The notes beneath the pieces were generated by a model. That model was not told where the DNA came from and did not search any database. It worked only from the letters and a program-made list of their open reading frames with translations. A stretch of 64,000 nucleotides of DNA from contig JAFQIA010000013.1 in assembly GCA_017397725.1 (NCBI GenBank), forward strand, positions 1 to 64,000. Reading direction: 5' to 3'. Position numbers and translations under genes: made by a program. Source of the stretch: Clostridia bacterium. Lineage in GTDB: Bacteria; Bacillota; Clostridia; Monoglobales; Monoglobaceae. Of this stretch, positions 8,489-16,637 are shown one piece after another. Each line of letters starts with the position of its first letter. Position 1 is the stretch's first letter.

Positions 8489-9241
8489 ATGGAATTTCAG
8501 AATCAAACAGTAATTGTAACCGGCAGTACCCAGGGAATCGGACGGGAGATTGCCTTAAAATTCGGGCAGGAGGGTGCCAATGTAGTGGTCAACGGCATTG
8601 ATACCCCCAGCCAAAAAGAATTGGCAGAGCAGGTTTGTCAGGAGATTATAGAGGCGGGCGGAAAAGCCGTCTATTTCCTTGGCGATATTTCCAAGGCGGA
8701 GGAAGCCAAAAAGTTGGTGGCATTTGCATTGGAAAGCTTTACAAAGATTGATGTGATTGTCAACAATGCAGGGATTACCCGTGACAATCTGATTATGCGG
8801 ATGAGTGAAGAGGATTGGGACAGCGTGCTTGCAGTAAACTTAAAGGGTGCCTTTCAGGTGATTCAGGCAGCGGCAAGAGCGCTTACCAAACAGCGGAGCG
8901 GTGTGATTATCAATATGGCATCGGTATCCGGCGTGATGGGTAATGCCGGTCAGGCGAATTATGCCGCATCCAAGGCGGGCTTGATTGGACTGACCAAGTC
9001 GGTGGCAAAGGAGTTGGCATCCAGAAATATCCGTTGCAATGCCATTGCTCCCGGCTTTATTCAAACCGCAATGACCGATATGCTCAAAGAAGAAGTGAAA
9101 GAATCTTACTTAAATGCCATCCCGCTCAAGCGGTTTGGTCAGGTAGAGGACATTGCCAATCTGGTGTTGTTTTTATCCGGCGACAAAGCAAAATATATTA
9201 CCGGACAGGTAATAAATGTTGACGGCGGCTTGGTTATGTGA
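8489..9241 (+). CDS. fabG: 3-oxoacyl-ACP reductase
   Basis: A 250-residue short-chain dehydrogenase: TGSTQGIG nucleotide-binding motif, NNAG, and the Ser-Tyr-Lys catalytic set (MASVSG, then NYAASKAG). It reduces beta-ketoacyl-ACP with NADPH. Start ATG 8489 is preceded by AAAGGAG; an earlier in-frame ATG lies inside fabD and is rejected. The position between fabD and acpP fixes the FabG assignment. Confidence 0.95.
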   Translation: MEFQNQTVIVTGSTQGIGREIALKFGQEGANVVVNGIDTPSQKELAEQVCQEIIEAGGKAVYFLGDISKAEEAKKLVAFALESFTKIDVIVNNAGITRDNLIMRMSEEDWDSVLAVNLKGAFQVIQAAARALTKQRSGVIINMASVSGVMGNAGQANYAASKAGLIGLTKSVAKELASRNIRCNAIAPGFIQTAMTDMLKEEVKESYLNAIPLKRFGQVEDIANLVLFLSGDKAKYITGQVINVDGGLVM

Positions 9242-9299
9242 TATAGTTTTGAAAAAAAGTAATCCATTATATTAAAGATTTAACAAGGAGGAATTCAAA

Positions 9300-9530
9300 A
9301 TGGATATTTTTGAAAAGGTAAAGGAAATTACAGTAGATCAGCTGGGCGTAGACGAAGAGGATGTAACTCTGGAAGCTGCATTCATCGAGGATTTGGAAGC
9401 AGATTCTCTGGACATCGTAGAGTTGATGATGGCTCTGGAAGAAGAGTTTGAAATCGAGATTCCGGATGAAGAAGCTGAAAAAATCGTGACTGTGAACGAT
9501 GCAGTAGAGTACATCAAAGCAAGACAGTAA
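9300..9530 (+). CDS. acpP: acyl carrier protein
   Basis: A 76-residue acidic acyl carrier protein. The 4'-phosphopantetheine attachment Ser36 lies in [10 protein letters not shown]. It has a strong AAGGAGG ribosome site. The gaps on both sides (58 bp before, 121 bp after) are larger than elsewhere in the operon, and the downstream one holds two hairpins, fitting separate mRNA stability or extra output for this abundant protein. Confidence 0.97.
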   Translation: MDIFEKVKEITVDQLGVDEEDVTLEAAFIEDLEADSLDIVELMMALEEEFEIEIPDEEAEKIVTVNDAVEYIKARQ

Positions 9531-9542
9531 GAAAAACTGCTA

Positions 9543-9623
9543 CGGCTGTGCAGCTTAGTCTGCACAGCCGCACAGAATTTTGAGGAAACAGATGGACAAT
9601 ATGACATAGGTTTCCTCAAAATT
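9543..9623 (+). promoter_or_regulatory. two intercistronic hairpins between acpP and fabF
   Basis: Stem 1: CGGCTGTGCA (9543-9552) pairs with TGCACAGCCG (9561-9570) over an 8-nt loop. Stem 2: AATTTTGAGGAAAC (9576-9589) pairs perfectly with GTTTCCTCAAAATT (9610-9623) over a 20-nt loop. Neither ends in a clean T-run, so they look more like 3'-protective or partial read-through elements than full terminators. Confidence 0.7.
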
Positions 9624-9651
9624 TTGTAGGAATAAAACAGGAGGAAGACAG

Positions 9652-10890
9652 ATGAGACGGGTTGTGATTACCGGTGTAGGGGCAGTAACTCCCATTGGCA
9701 TCGGCAAAGAAGAAATGTGGAAAAATATCAAGGCGGGGATTTGCGGCATTGACAAAATCACACGCTTTGATGTTTCAGAATATCCTTGTCAGATTGCGGC
9801 TGAGGTGAAGGACTTTGCGCCGGAGAATTTTATGGATAAAAAAGAGGCAAAGCGGATGGACTTGTTTGTGCAGTACGCGGTTGCCGGTGCAAAGCTTGCA
9901 GTAGAGGATGCCAAGCTGGATATAGAAAAAGAGAATCCTGAACGGATGGGTTGTATTTTAGGCAGTGGTATCGGCGGAATCCAGACCACCTGCGAACAGC
10001 ATACGCGTCTGTTGGAAAAAGGCCCCTCCAAGGTGAGCCCGTTTATGATTCCTATGATGATTTCCAATATGGCGGTTGGACAGGTTTCCATTCAGTTCCA
10101 TTGTAAGGGCGTGAACCTGACCGCGGTTTCTGCCTGTGCCTCCGGTACCGATGCCATCGGTCAGGCATTTTTGGCGCTCCAGCGGGGCGATGCCGATGTG
10201 ATTTTGACCGGCGGCAGTGAGGCGACGGTGAGTGAGCTTTCTCTGGCGGGTTTTTGCTCCATGAAAGCGCTCAGCACCCGCAACGACGACCCCAAGGGGG
10301 CTTGTTCTCCCTTTGATGCAAACCGTGACGGATTTGTCATGGGCGAGGGCAGCGGCATTCTGGTTCTGGAGGAATTGGAACACGCCAAGGCAAGAGGCGC
10401 CCACATCATTGCAGAGGTGGTAGGTTATGGCTCCAGCAATGACGCTTATCATATGACTGCTCCCGCACCGGATGGTGAGGGCGGTGCACGTTGTATGGCG
10501 GCGGCAGTTAAAAATGCGGGCATCAAGCCGGAAGAAGTGGACTACATCAACGCCCACGGAACCTCTACGCCTTATAATGACAAGTACGAAACTGCGGCAA
10601 TCAAGACGGTGTTTGGGGATCATGCTTACAAGCTGGCAGTCAGTTCCACCAAGTCTATGACCGGTCATATGCTTGGTGCAGCCGGCGGTATTGAGGGTAT
10701 CATTACCGCTTTGGCGATTGAAGAGGGATTCTTGCCTCCCACCGTGAACTACAAAAATCCGGATCCGGAATGTGATCTTGACTATGTGGTTAACCAGGGC
10801 AGAAAGGCAGACATTACCTATGCCGTTTCCAACTCTTTGGGATTTGGCGGACACAATGCATCCATTGTGCTGAAGAAATACATAGACTAA
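9652..10890 (+). CDS. fabF: beta-ketoacyl-ACP synthase II
   Basis: A 412-residue KAS II elongation enzyme. Catalytic Cys in [13 protein letters not shown], His in [11 protein letters not shown], and Lys/His in [13 protein letters not shown]. Ribosome site AGGAGG precedes the ATG. It closes the fab cluster, which lacks fabZ and the acc genes, so the dehydratase and acetyl-CoA carboxylase must be encoded elsewhere. A terminator follows. Confidence 0.97.
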   Translation: MRRVVITGVGAVTPIGIGKEEMWKNIKAGICGIDKITRFDVSEYPCQIAAEVKDFAPENFMDKKEAKRMDLFVQYAVAGAKLAVEDAKLDIEKENPERMGCILGSGIGGIQTTCEQHTRLLEKGPSKVSPFMIPMMISNMAVGQVSIQFHCKGVNLTAVSACASGTDAIGQAFLALQRGDADVILTGGSEATVSELSLAGFCSMKALSTRNDDPKGACSPFDANRDGFVMGEGSGILVLEELEHAKARGAHIIAEVVGYGSSNDAYHMTAPAPDGEGGARCMAAAVKNAGIKPEEVDYINAHGTSTPYNDKYETAAIKTVFGDHAYKLAVSSTKSMTGHMLGAAGGIEGIITALAIEEGFLPPTVNYKNPDPECDLDYVVNQGRKADITYAVSNSLGFGGHNASIVLKKYID

Positions 10891-10894
10891 AACG

Positions 10895-10922
10895 AAAAAC
10901 GCCGAAGCTTTTCGGCGTTTTT
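10895..10922 (+). terminator. terminator after fabF
   Basis: Stem AAAACGCCGAA / TTCGGCGTTTT with loop GCTT and a T-run that ends about 17 bp before the rnc start. Confidence 0.85.
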
Positions 10923-10938
10923 GAATGGAGCGATGAAG

Positions 10939-11592
10939 ATGGATTTGGGATATACCTTTCAAAATCAGGAACTGCTCAAAAAGGCGCTCACCCATATTTC
11001 TCTTGCCAATGAGCGAAATATCGAGAGCAATCAAAGATTAGAATTTTTGGGGGACAGCGTCCTTTCCTTGGTGGTGGCAAGCGATATCTATGAACGCTTT
11101 CCCAATCTGGATGAGGGCAGACTGACCGAGATGCGTGCGGCGGCGGTTTGTGAAAAATCTCTGGCGGCAGCCGCCCGAACCATGGATTTGGGAAGTGGCA
11201 TTCTCTTTGGAAAATCCGAAACCGTTTGTGGCGGCAAGGACAAGGATTCCATTCTGGCAGATGCTTTTGAGGCGGTGCTTGGCGCCATCTATCTTGACGG
11301 GGGAATGGACCCTGCCAGAGAATGGGTGCTTTGCCGTCTGCGGGAGAGTATTGACGCCGCGGCAGAGATGGACTTTACCAACTATAAATCCGAACTGCAG
11401 AACTATTTCCAAAAAAGGGACAAGGGTACCGAAGTGGTGACCTATCGTCTGGTGGACCGCAAGGGCCCCGACCATCATCCCACTTTTCGGGCAGAAGCTT
11501 TGTATCGGGGAAAGGTCATTGGCTCCGGAACAGGACACAGCCGCAAGGAAGCAGAGCAGGCTGCGGCAAAGCAGGCGTATTCTGCCCTATGA
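10939..11592 (+). CDS. rnc: ribonuclease III
   Basis: About 217 residues. The N-terminal RNase III domain has the signature NQRLEFLGDSVLSL and the metal-site DAFEAVLGAIYLDGG. A double-stranded RNA-binding domain follows from about residue 150 (KSELQNYFQKR to GSGTGHSRKEAEQAAAKQAY). It cleaves dsRNA and matures rRNA. I chose ATG 10939, 8 nt after GGAG; TTG 10921 lies in the fabF terminator T-run and ATG 10933 is too close to the GGAG. smc and ftsY, the usual neighbours, are absent. Confidence 0.94.
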   Translation: MDLGYTFQNQELLKKALTHISLANERNIESNQRLEFLGDSVLSLVVASDIYERFPNLDEGRLTEMRAAAVCEKSLAAAARTMDLGSGILFGKSETVCGGKDKDSILADAFEAVLGAIYLDGGMDPAREWVLCRLRESIDAAAEMDFTNYKSELQNYFQKRDKGTEVVTYRLVDRKGPDHHPTFRAEALYRGKVIGSGTGHSRKEAEQAAAKQAYSAL

Positions 11593-12554
11593 GAAAGTAT
11601 CATATTCCAATTTTTATCCCCCACGAGGGATGTCCCAACGATTGCATCTTTTGTAATCAGCGGAAGATTTGCGGTCTTACCACCAGCGTCACCCCTGCGG
11701 AGGCAAAAAAGCTGATTGCCGAGCAGCTTTCCTACCTCCCCCAAAAGGAGCGGGAGGTAGAGGTAGCGTTTTTTGGCGGCAGCTTTACCGGACTCCCCCT
11801 TAAGTTGCAGGAGGCGTTTTATCGGGTGGCGGATGGCTTTCGTCCCCGGATTGACGGGATTCGCCTTTCCACCCGCCCCGACTATATTGATGCAACCACC
11901 CTTGCTCTTGCCAGACAATGGGGGGTGACCACCATCGAACTGGGCGTCCAGTCGGCGGTGGATGAGGTGCTTATCAAGAATCGGCGGGGACACACCTTTG
12001 CCCAAAGCGTGGCGGCGGTTCAGGAAATTCGCAAAGCGGGAATCGGTGTGGGCGTGCAGATGATGACGGGAATGTATGGCTCTGACAAAGAAAAAGACCT
12101 GTATACTGCCCAAAAAGTGGCAAGCCTACATCCTGATTGTGTGCGGGTGTATCCGGTGCTGGTGCTCAAAGATACGGCTCTGGCGGATATCTATCAACAA
12201 GGAGAGTATCAACCCCAGACCTTGGAGGATGCCATCGAAACCGCCAAGGAAATCTTGCAGATGTTTGAGAAAAAACAGATTCCGGTGATCCGGCTGGGAC
12301 TCCATATCGGTGAAGAACTAAGACAGGAGGGGGCGGTGCTTGCCGGACCTTTTCACCCGGCACTCGGCGAACTGGTAGAAAGCCGCATCCGGCGGGATCG
12401 GTTGGAAGAAACTCTTACCCAGATGGAGGAGCTGCCCAAGGAGCTGGTGGTTCAGGTTCCCTTAGGCGAGGTTTCCAAAACCATCGGGCATAAACGATGC
12501 AATGCTATCTATCTGAAAGAAAAATATGGTGTAACATTAAAAATAAGAGCGTGA
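11589..12554 (+). CDS. Elp3-like radical SAM protein
   Basis: A 321-residue radical SAM protein with CPNDCIFC (residues about 15-22), the FFGGSFTGLP motif and the Elp3/MiaB-type barrel. Proteins of this type commonly sit next to rnc in Clostridia. They resemble the radical SAM part of Elp3 but lack the acetyltransferase domain, and I know of no firmly assigned reaction. The ATG overlaps the rnc stop (ATGA). Its last codons form one arm of a terminator shared with the convergent hemZ. Confidence 0.8.
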   Translation: MRKYHIPIFIPHEGCPNDCIFCNQRKICGLTTSVTPAEAKKLIAEQLSYLPQKEREVEVAFFGGSFTGLPLKLQEAFYRVADGFRPRIDGIRLSTRPDYIDATTLALARQWGVTTIELGVQSAVDEVLIKNRRGHTFAQSVAAVQEIRKAGIGVGVQMMTGMYGSDKEKDLYTAQKVASLHPDCVRVYPVLVLKDTALADIYQQGEYQPQTLEDAIETAKEILQMFEKKQIPVIRLGLHIGEELRQEGAVLAGPFHPALGELVESRIRRDRLEETLTQMEELPKELVVQVPLGEVSKTIGHKRCNAIYLKEKYGVTLKIRA

Positions 12555-12572
12555 ATATACACGCTCTTATTT
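12541..12572. terminator. bidirectional terminator inside two convergent gene ends
   Basis: AAATAAGAGCGTG (12541-12553) pairs perfectly with CACGCTCTTATTT (12560-12572) over a 6-nt loop, with T-rich tails on both strands. It contains the stop codons of both the radical SAM gene (12552-12554) and hemZ (12567-12569), so it is partly coding on each side. Confidence 0.85.
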
Positions 12573-13751
12573 TTTCTCTAATTCAAAAACCGAGGCTTTC
12601 CGCTCCAGCATTTCATCCAGCCTGAGGAGATAATCTTGTGGCTCCTTCACATTGAAAATCCGTTCAATGCGATTGGTGTCGCGGTTGACTGTCTTGGTCA
12701 CTCCGCCGCAGCCAAGGGCAAGGATGGTCTGGATTTCCTCCATAATGTAGATGTTGTAAAGACTGTCAAAGCCTTCCTTGGCATACCCCACATTTTCCAG
12801 ATTGCCAAGCTGGTTCTTCTGGCGGTAGAGGTAGTAAGGGTGTTTGCCCTGCTTGCGTAAAAATTCCTGTGAAAAGTCTACCATTTCCGCCACCTCTTGG
12901 GCAGGGGTGAGAGGGTAGTCCTTTAAGTATTCGTGCAGGCGGGAGGAGCGTTTGATGCTCATGGTATGCACGGTGGTGTTTTCGGGAGAGAGTTCCTCCA
13001 CCTCTTTGAGGGTATCGCAAAAATCGGTCAAGGATTCCCCGGGCAGTCCCGCAATCACATCCATATTGATGCAAGAAAAATCAAAGATTCGCGCCATTTT
13101 TACCGCCTCACGGATTTGCTCCGGTGTGTGGGCTCTGCCGATGCGGTTTAAGGTTTCCTGTTTCATGGATTGAGGATTGATGCTGATGCGCTCTGCTCCG
13201 TGCTTTTTTAAGACCTCTAATTTTTCAGGGGTGATGGTATCGGGACGACCTGCCTCTACGGTAAATTCTTTGCAGAATTTCAGGTCAAAGGATGCCTCCA
13301 TCTGGCAAAACAGAGTTTCCAACTGTTCTGCAGATAAGGTGGTGGGGGTTCCGCCGCCCATATAGACGGTTTCAATCCGGCGATTGTGCTTAGAGAGCAA
13401 ATCACCCACATAGGCAATTTCCTTTTTCAACGCCGTCACATAATCCGGAATCAGCTTGGCGGCTTGTCGGGTTCCGCAGGTGACAAAAGAGCAATAAAGG
13501 CATCGTGTGGGGCAGAAAGGAATCCCGATATAAATACTGATGCCATTTTTCTCCATCTGCTTTTCTATTGCAAGCTCCCGACAGGCGATTTCATAAGCAA
13601 GCGCTGCCTTTTCCGGGGTGGTTTCACATTCTTTGATAAAGTGGAGGAGGATTTCCTCCTTGGATTTTCCCTCCAAAAGGAGGTTGGTGGCAATTTTTGC
13701 CGGACGGATTCCGGTCAGAATGCCCCAAGGACGTTTGGTTTCTTCATTCAT
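12567..13751 (-). CDS. hemZ: coproporphyrinogen dehydrogenase-like radical SAM protein HemZ
   Basis: About 394 residues, with CPTRCLYC radical SAM cysteines near residue 82 and the WGILTGIRPAKI block at the N-terminus that marks HemZ-type proteins. The family is linked to oxygen-independent coproporphyrinogen III oxidation. Many HemZ proteins are near 480-500 residues with about 100 more N-terminal residues, absent here. The ATG at 13751 overlaps the hydrolase stop (ATGA), which I prefer over a GTG at 13769. It is last in a relA-hydrolase-hemZ operon. Confidence 0.85.
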   Translation of the reverse strand: MNEETKRPWGILTGIRPAKIATNLLLEGKSKEEILLHFIKECETTPEKAALAYEIACRELAIEKQMEKNGISIYIGIPFCPTRCLYCSFVTCGTRQAAKLIPDYVTALKKEIAYVGDLLSKHNRRIETVYMGGGTPTTLSAEQLETLFCQMEASFDLKFCKEFTVEAGRPDTITPEKLEVLKKHGAERISINPQSMKQETLNRIGRAHTPEQIREAVKMARIFDFSCINMDVIAGLPGESLTDFCDTLKEVEELSPENTTVHTMSIKRSSRLHEYLKDYPLTPAQEVAEMVDFSQEFLRKQGKHPYYLYRQKNQLGNLENVGYAKEGFDSLYNIYIMEEIQTILALGCGGVTKTVNRDTNRIERIFNVKEPQDYLLRLDEMLERKASVFELEKK

Positions 13752-14368
13752 TGCAGATATGGGTTCCACTCCCTTTCTGCGCCGATGGTGGTGGCAGGAC
13801 CATGCCCCGGATAGACAGGGGTTTTATCCGGCAGAACCATCAGTTTTTCTTGAATGGACTGAATTTCCTGAGGCAGACTTCCGGTGGGGTGGTCCACCCG
13901 CCCCACGCTTTGGGAGAACAAGGTGTCCCCACTGATTAAAATTCCCTCGCCAAACAGACAGATGCAGTCAGAGGTGTGCCCGGGGGTATGGAGCACCTGA
14001 AAGGTGAAATCCCCAACCGAAACGGTATCACCGTCTTGGAGCAATCGATGTGGCTGAACCGGTGTCCAGCGGATGCCCACGTAATGACAAAGATTATAAA
14101 GGCTGTCCTTTAAAAATGTTTCTCCATTTTGATGGATGGCAATGGGTGCGCCGGTTGCCTGTTGCAGTTTTTCAAGAGCCAGAATATGGTCAAAATGTCC
14201 GTGGGTCAGGACGATTTCTTTCAAGGTATAGTTTTGCTCTTTCAAAAAATCCAGAATAGTTTCTGCTTGGGCAGGGGCATCCACCACCATTGCCTCGCAG
14301 GTTTTTTCGTCTGCAAGGATGTAGCAGTTGGTGGACAAATCTCCCAAAACCAGAGTATGAAGTTTCAT
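13748..14368 (-). CDS. metallo-beta-lactamase-fold hydrolase (glyoxalase II-like)
   Basis: A 206-residue MBL-fold protein: THGHFDH metal-binding motif near residue 55, HTPGHTSDCICLF, SGDTLF and the closing YPGHGPATTI. It resembles hydroxyacylglutathione-hydrolase-like YcbL proteins. The true thioester substrate is unknown, and glutathione is uncommon in Clostridia. AAAGGAG precedes the ATG. It starts 12 bp after relA and overlaps hemZ by 4 bp. Confidence 0.85.
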   Translation of the reverse strand: MKLHTLVLGDLSTNCYILADEKTCEAMVVDAPAQAETILDFLKEQNYTLKEIVLTHGHFDHILALEKLQQATGAPIAIHQNGETFLKDSLYNLCHYVGIRWTPVQPHRLLQDGDTVSVGDFTFQVLHTPGHTSDCICLFGEGILISGDTLFSQSVGRVDHPTGSLPQEIQSIQEKLMVLPDKTPVYPGHGPATTIGAEREWNPYLQ

Positions 14369-14380
14369 AACAGGCTCCTT

Positions 14381-16564
14381 TTACTGTCTGCGACGAACGA
14401 CGGAAAGAACGCCGTCAATGTTTTGCAGTTTTTTGATGATATGCTCTAACTGGTTGGTATCAGAAATCTCCAAGGTCAGTTCAATGATGGCAAGATTGTT
14501 CTTGCCGGTGCGGGCATTGACATTGGTGGTACGGGTCTTTAATTCCGATACCGTAGTCATAATATCCAGCAGCAGATTGCTGCGGTCGGTGGCGTTGACA
14601 TACAGGGTGGTCTGGAAGGTGCTGTCGGTTTCCTGCGCCCAACGCACCGGCACAAACCGGCTCATTTCCGCCTCGTTGGAAGCCGCGTGCAGCATATTGA
14701 TACAGTCTGCACGATGGATGGCAACCCCTCTGCCGCGAGTGATATAGCCCACAATCTTGTCGCCGGGCACCGGATTACAACAATGGGAAAAACGAATCAA
14801 GCAGTTCTCCAGTCCACCTACAATGACTCCACTGGAATTGGGCTTGGAGGTGGTTTTGGCAACCATGGGGATAAATTCTTCAGAGGAAAGCCCCTTTTCA
14901 TCAAAAATGCGTTTTTGACATTCGGTCTTAAAACGGGTGACAAATCGGTTGGCATTGGTACTGCCATAGCCGATGGCGGCATACAAATCCTCCAAGTTGT
15001 TAAATCCATACTTGCGGAGCAGACCATCCACAAAGGGTTTGTCGCTGAGGAAGGTCAAAGGCAAAAAGCTCTGGCGCAGGGTCTTTTCCAAAAAGTCTTT
15101 GCCCTTTTCGATGTTTTCCTCACGGTTGACTTTTTTGAACCATTGATTGATTTTGTTTCTGGCTTGCGAGGTTTTGCAAATTTTAATCCAGTCAAGGTGC
15201 GGCCCCTGATTTCCGCTGGTGATAACCTCAATGATATCACCGTTTTCCAAAGACGAACTTAAGGGAACGATTTTTCCGTTCACCTTGGCACCGGACATCC
15301 GGTTGCCCACCGCACTATGAATGGCATAGGCAAAGTCGATGGGGGTTGCCCCTACGGGCAGACTGATGACGTCTCCCTTGGGGGTAAAGACAAAGACCTC
15401 GTCGCTGAACATATCAATCTTTAAGGTCTGCATAAAGTCCTCGGCGTTGGTCATATCCTTCTGGATTTCCAATAGCTGCTTAATCCATTCCAGCTTGCTG
15501 TCCATCTCATCGCTACCGCTCTTGCCTTCTTTGTATTTCCAATGGGCAGCAATGCCGTTTTCTGCAATCTGGTGCATCTCCCAAGTACGAATCTGGATTT
15601 CAAAGGGGGTTCCCCCTCTACCAATCAGGGTGGAGTGCAGGGATTGGTACATATTGGGTTTGGGCATGGCAATATAGTCCTTGAACCTGCCCGGAATCGG
15701 CTTGTAAAGTTCGTGCACCATACCCAGAACCGAATAGCAGTCTGCCACCGAATCCACAATCACACGGACGGCAAACAAATCGTAAAGCTCGTCAATGCTC
15801 TTGTTCTGCATAAACATCTTGCGATAGATGCTGTAAAAATGCTTGGCACGTCCCTCCACATGGGACTTGATGTTTAAGCTTTCCAGTTTTTCCTGCAGAA
15901 GCTGGATGATGTCTTGGATATAAAGCTCGCGTTCATCCCGCTTTTGGGCAATTTTGTCCACAATTTCATAGTAGCCAATGGGGTCAATATACCGAAGAGC
16001 AAGGTCCTCCAGCTCCCACTTGATTTTGGACATACCAAGACGGTGGGAGAGGGGGGCATATACCTCTAAGGTTTCTCTTGCAATTTCTCTTTGCTTTTCT
16101 TCCGGCTGATATTTGAGGGTGCGCATATTATGCAGACGGTCTGCCAGTTTGATGACAATGACCCGCACATCCTTTGCCATGGCAAAGAACATCTTGCGCA
16201 GATTCTCAATCTGTTGCTCCTCTTTGGAGGTGTAAGGGATTTTGGTCAGCTTGGTTACACCCTCAACCAAAAGGGTGATGGTTTCGCCAAATTCCCGAAT
16301 CAGGCAATCGTGATCGCAATCGGTGTCCTCCACCACGTCGTGAAGCAGCGCCGCACAGATGGACTGGATATCCAGCTCCAATTCCGCCAGAATATAGGCA
16401 ACATTGACCGGATGGGTGATGTAGGGTTCTCCGGACTTGCGCAGTTGTCCCGCGTGCATTTTTTCGGCATAGTCGTATGCCTTGATGACAGGGTCTAAGT
16501 CGCCGTTTATATAATATTGTCGGATGCGGGAAAGCAACATATCCAAGGTGATGGTAACAGCCAT
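14381..16564 (-). CDS. relA: bifunctional (p)ppGpp synthetase/hydrolase
   Basis: A 727-residue Rel protein. The HD hydrolase domain is intact (ALLHDVVEDTDCD). The synthetase domain follows (RAKHFYSIYRKM, PNMYQSLHSTLIG), then TGS (FVFTPKGDVISLP), the zinc-finger-like region (RFSHCCNPVPGD) and a C-terminal ACT domain. It makes and degrades ppGpp in response to stalled ribosomes. GGAGGAG precedes the ATG. A separate small synthetase lies at 38602, so alarmone production has two sources. Confidence 0.95.
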   Translation of the reverse strand: MAVTITLDMLLSRIRQYYINGDLDPVIKAYDYAEKMHAGQLRKSGEPYITHPVNVAYILAELELDIQSICAALLHDVVEDTDCDHDCLIREFGETITLLVEGVTKLTKIPYTSKEEQQIENLRKMFFAMAKDVRVIVIKLADRLHNMRTLKYQPEEKQREIARETLEVYAPLSHRLGMSKIKWELEDLALRYIDPIGYYEIVDKIAQKRDERELYIQDIIQLLQEKLESLNIKSHVEGRAKHFYSIYRKMFMQNKSIDELYDLFAVRVIVDSVADCYSVLGMVHELYKPIPGRFKDYIAMPKPNMYQSLHSTLIGRGGTPFEIQIRTWEMHQIAENGIAAHWKYKEGKSGSDEMDSKLEWIKQLLEIQKDMTNAEDFMQTLKIDMFSDEVFVFTPKGDVISLPVGATPIDFAYAIHSAVGNRMSGAKVNGKIVPLSSSLENGDIIEVITSGNQGPHLDWIKICKTSQARNKINQWFKKVNREENIEKGKDFLEKTLRQSFLPLTFLSDKPFVDGLLRKYGFNNLEDLYAAIGYGSTNANRFVTRFKTECQKRIFDEKGLSSEEFIPMVAKTTSKPNSSGVIVGGLENCLIRFSHCCNPVPGDKIVGYITRGRGVAIHRADCINMLHAASNEAEMSRFVPVRWAQETDSTFQTTLYVNATDRSNLLLDIMTTVSELKTRTTNVNARTGKNNLAIIELTLEISDTNQLEHIIKKLQNIDGVLSVVRRRQ

Positions 16565-16580
16565 AGAGAACTCCTCCTTT

Positions 16581-16626
16581 CAAAAAAGACAGAAAACGCC
16601 GGTTTGGCAAGGCAGACCGGCGTTTC
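16581..16626 (-). terminator. terminator between recJ and relA
   Basis: Core stem AAACGCCGGT / ACCGGCGTTT (10 bp). Read on the minus strand it follows the recJ stop at 16638 and leads into a T-rich run just before the relA ribosome site. Confidence 0.75.
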
Positions 16627-16637
16627 TTTTCAGACGG

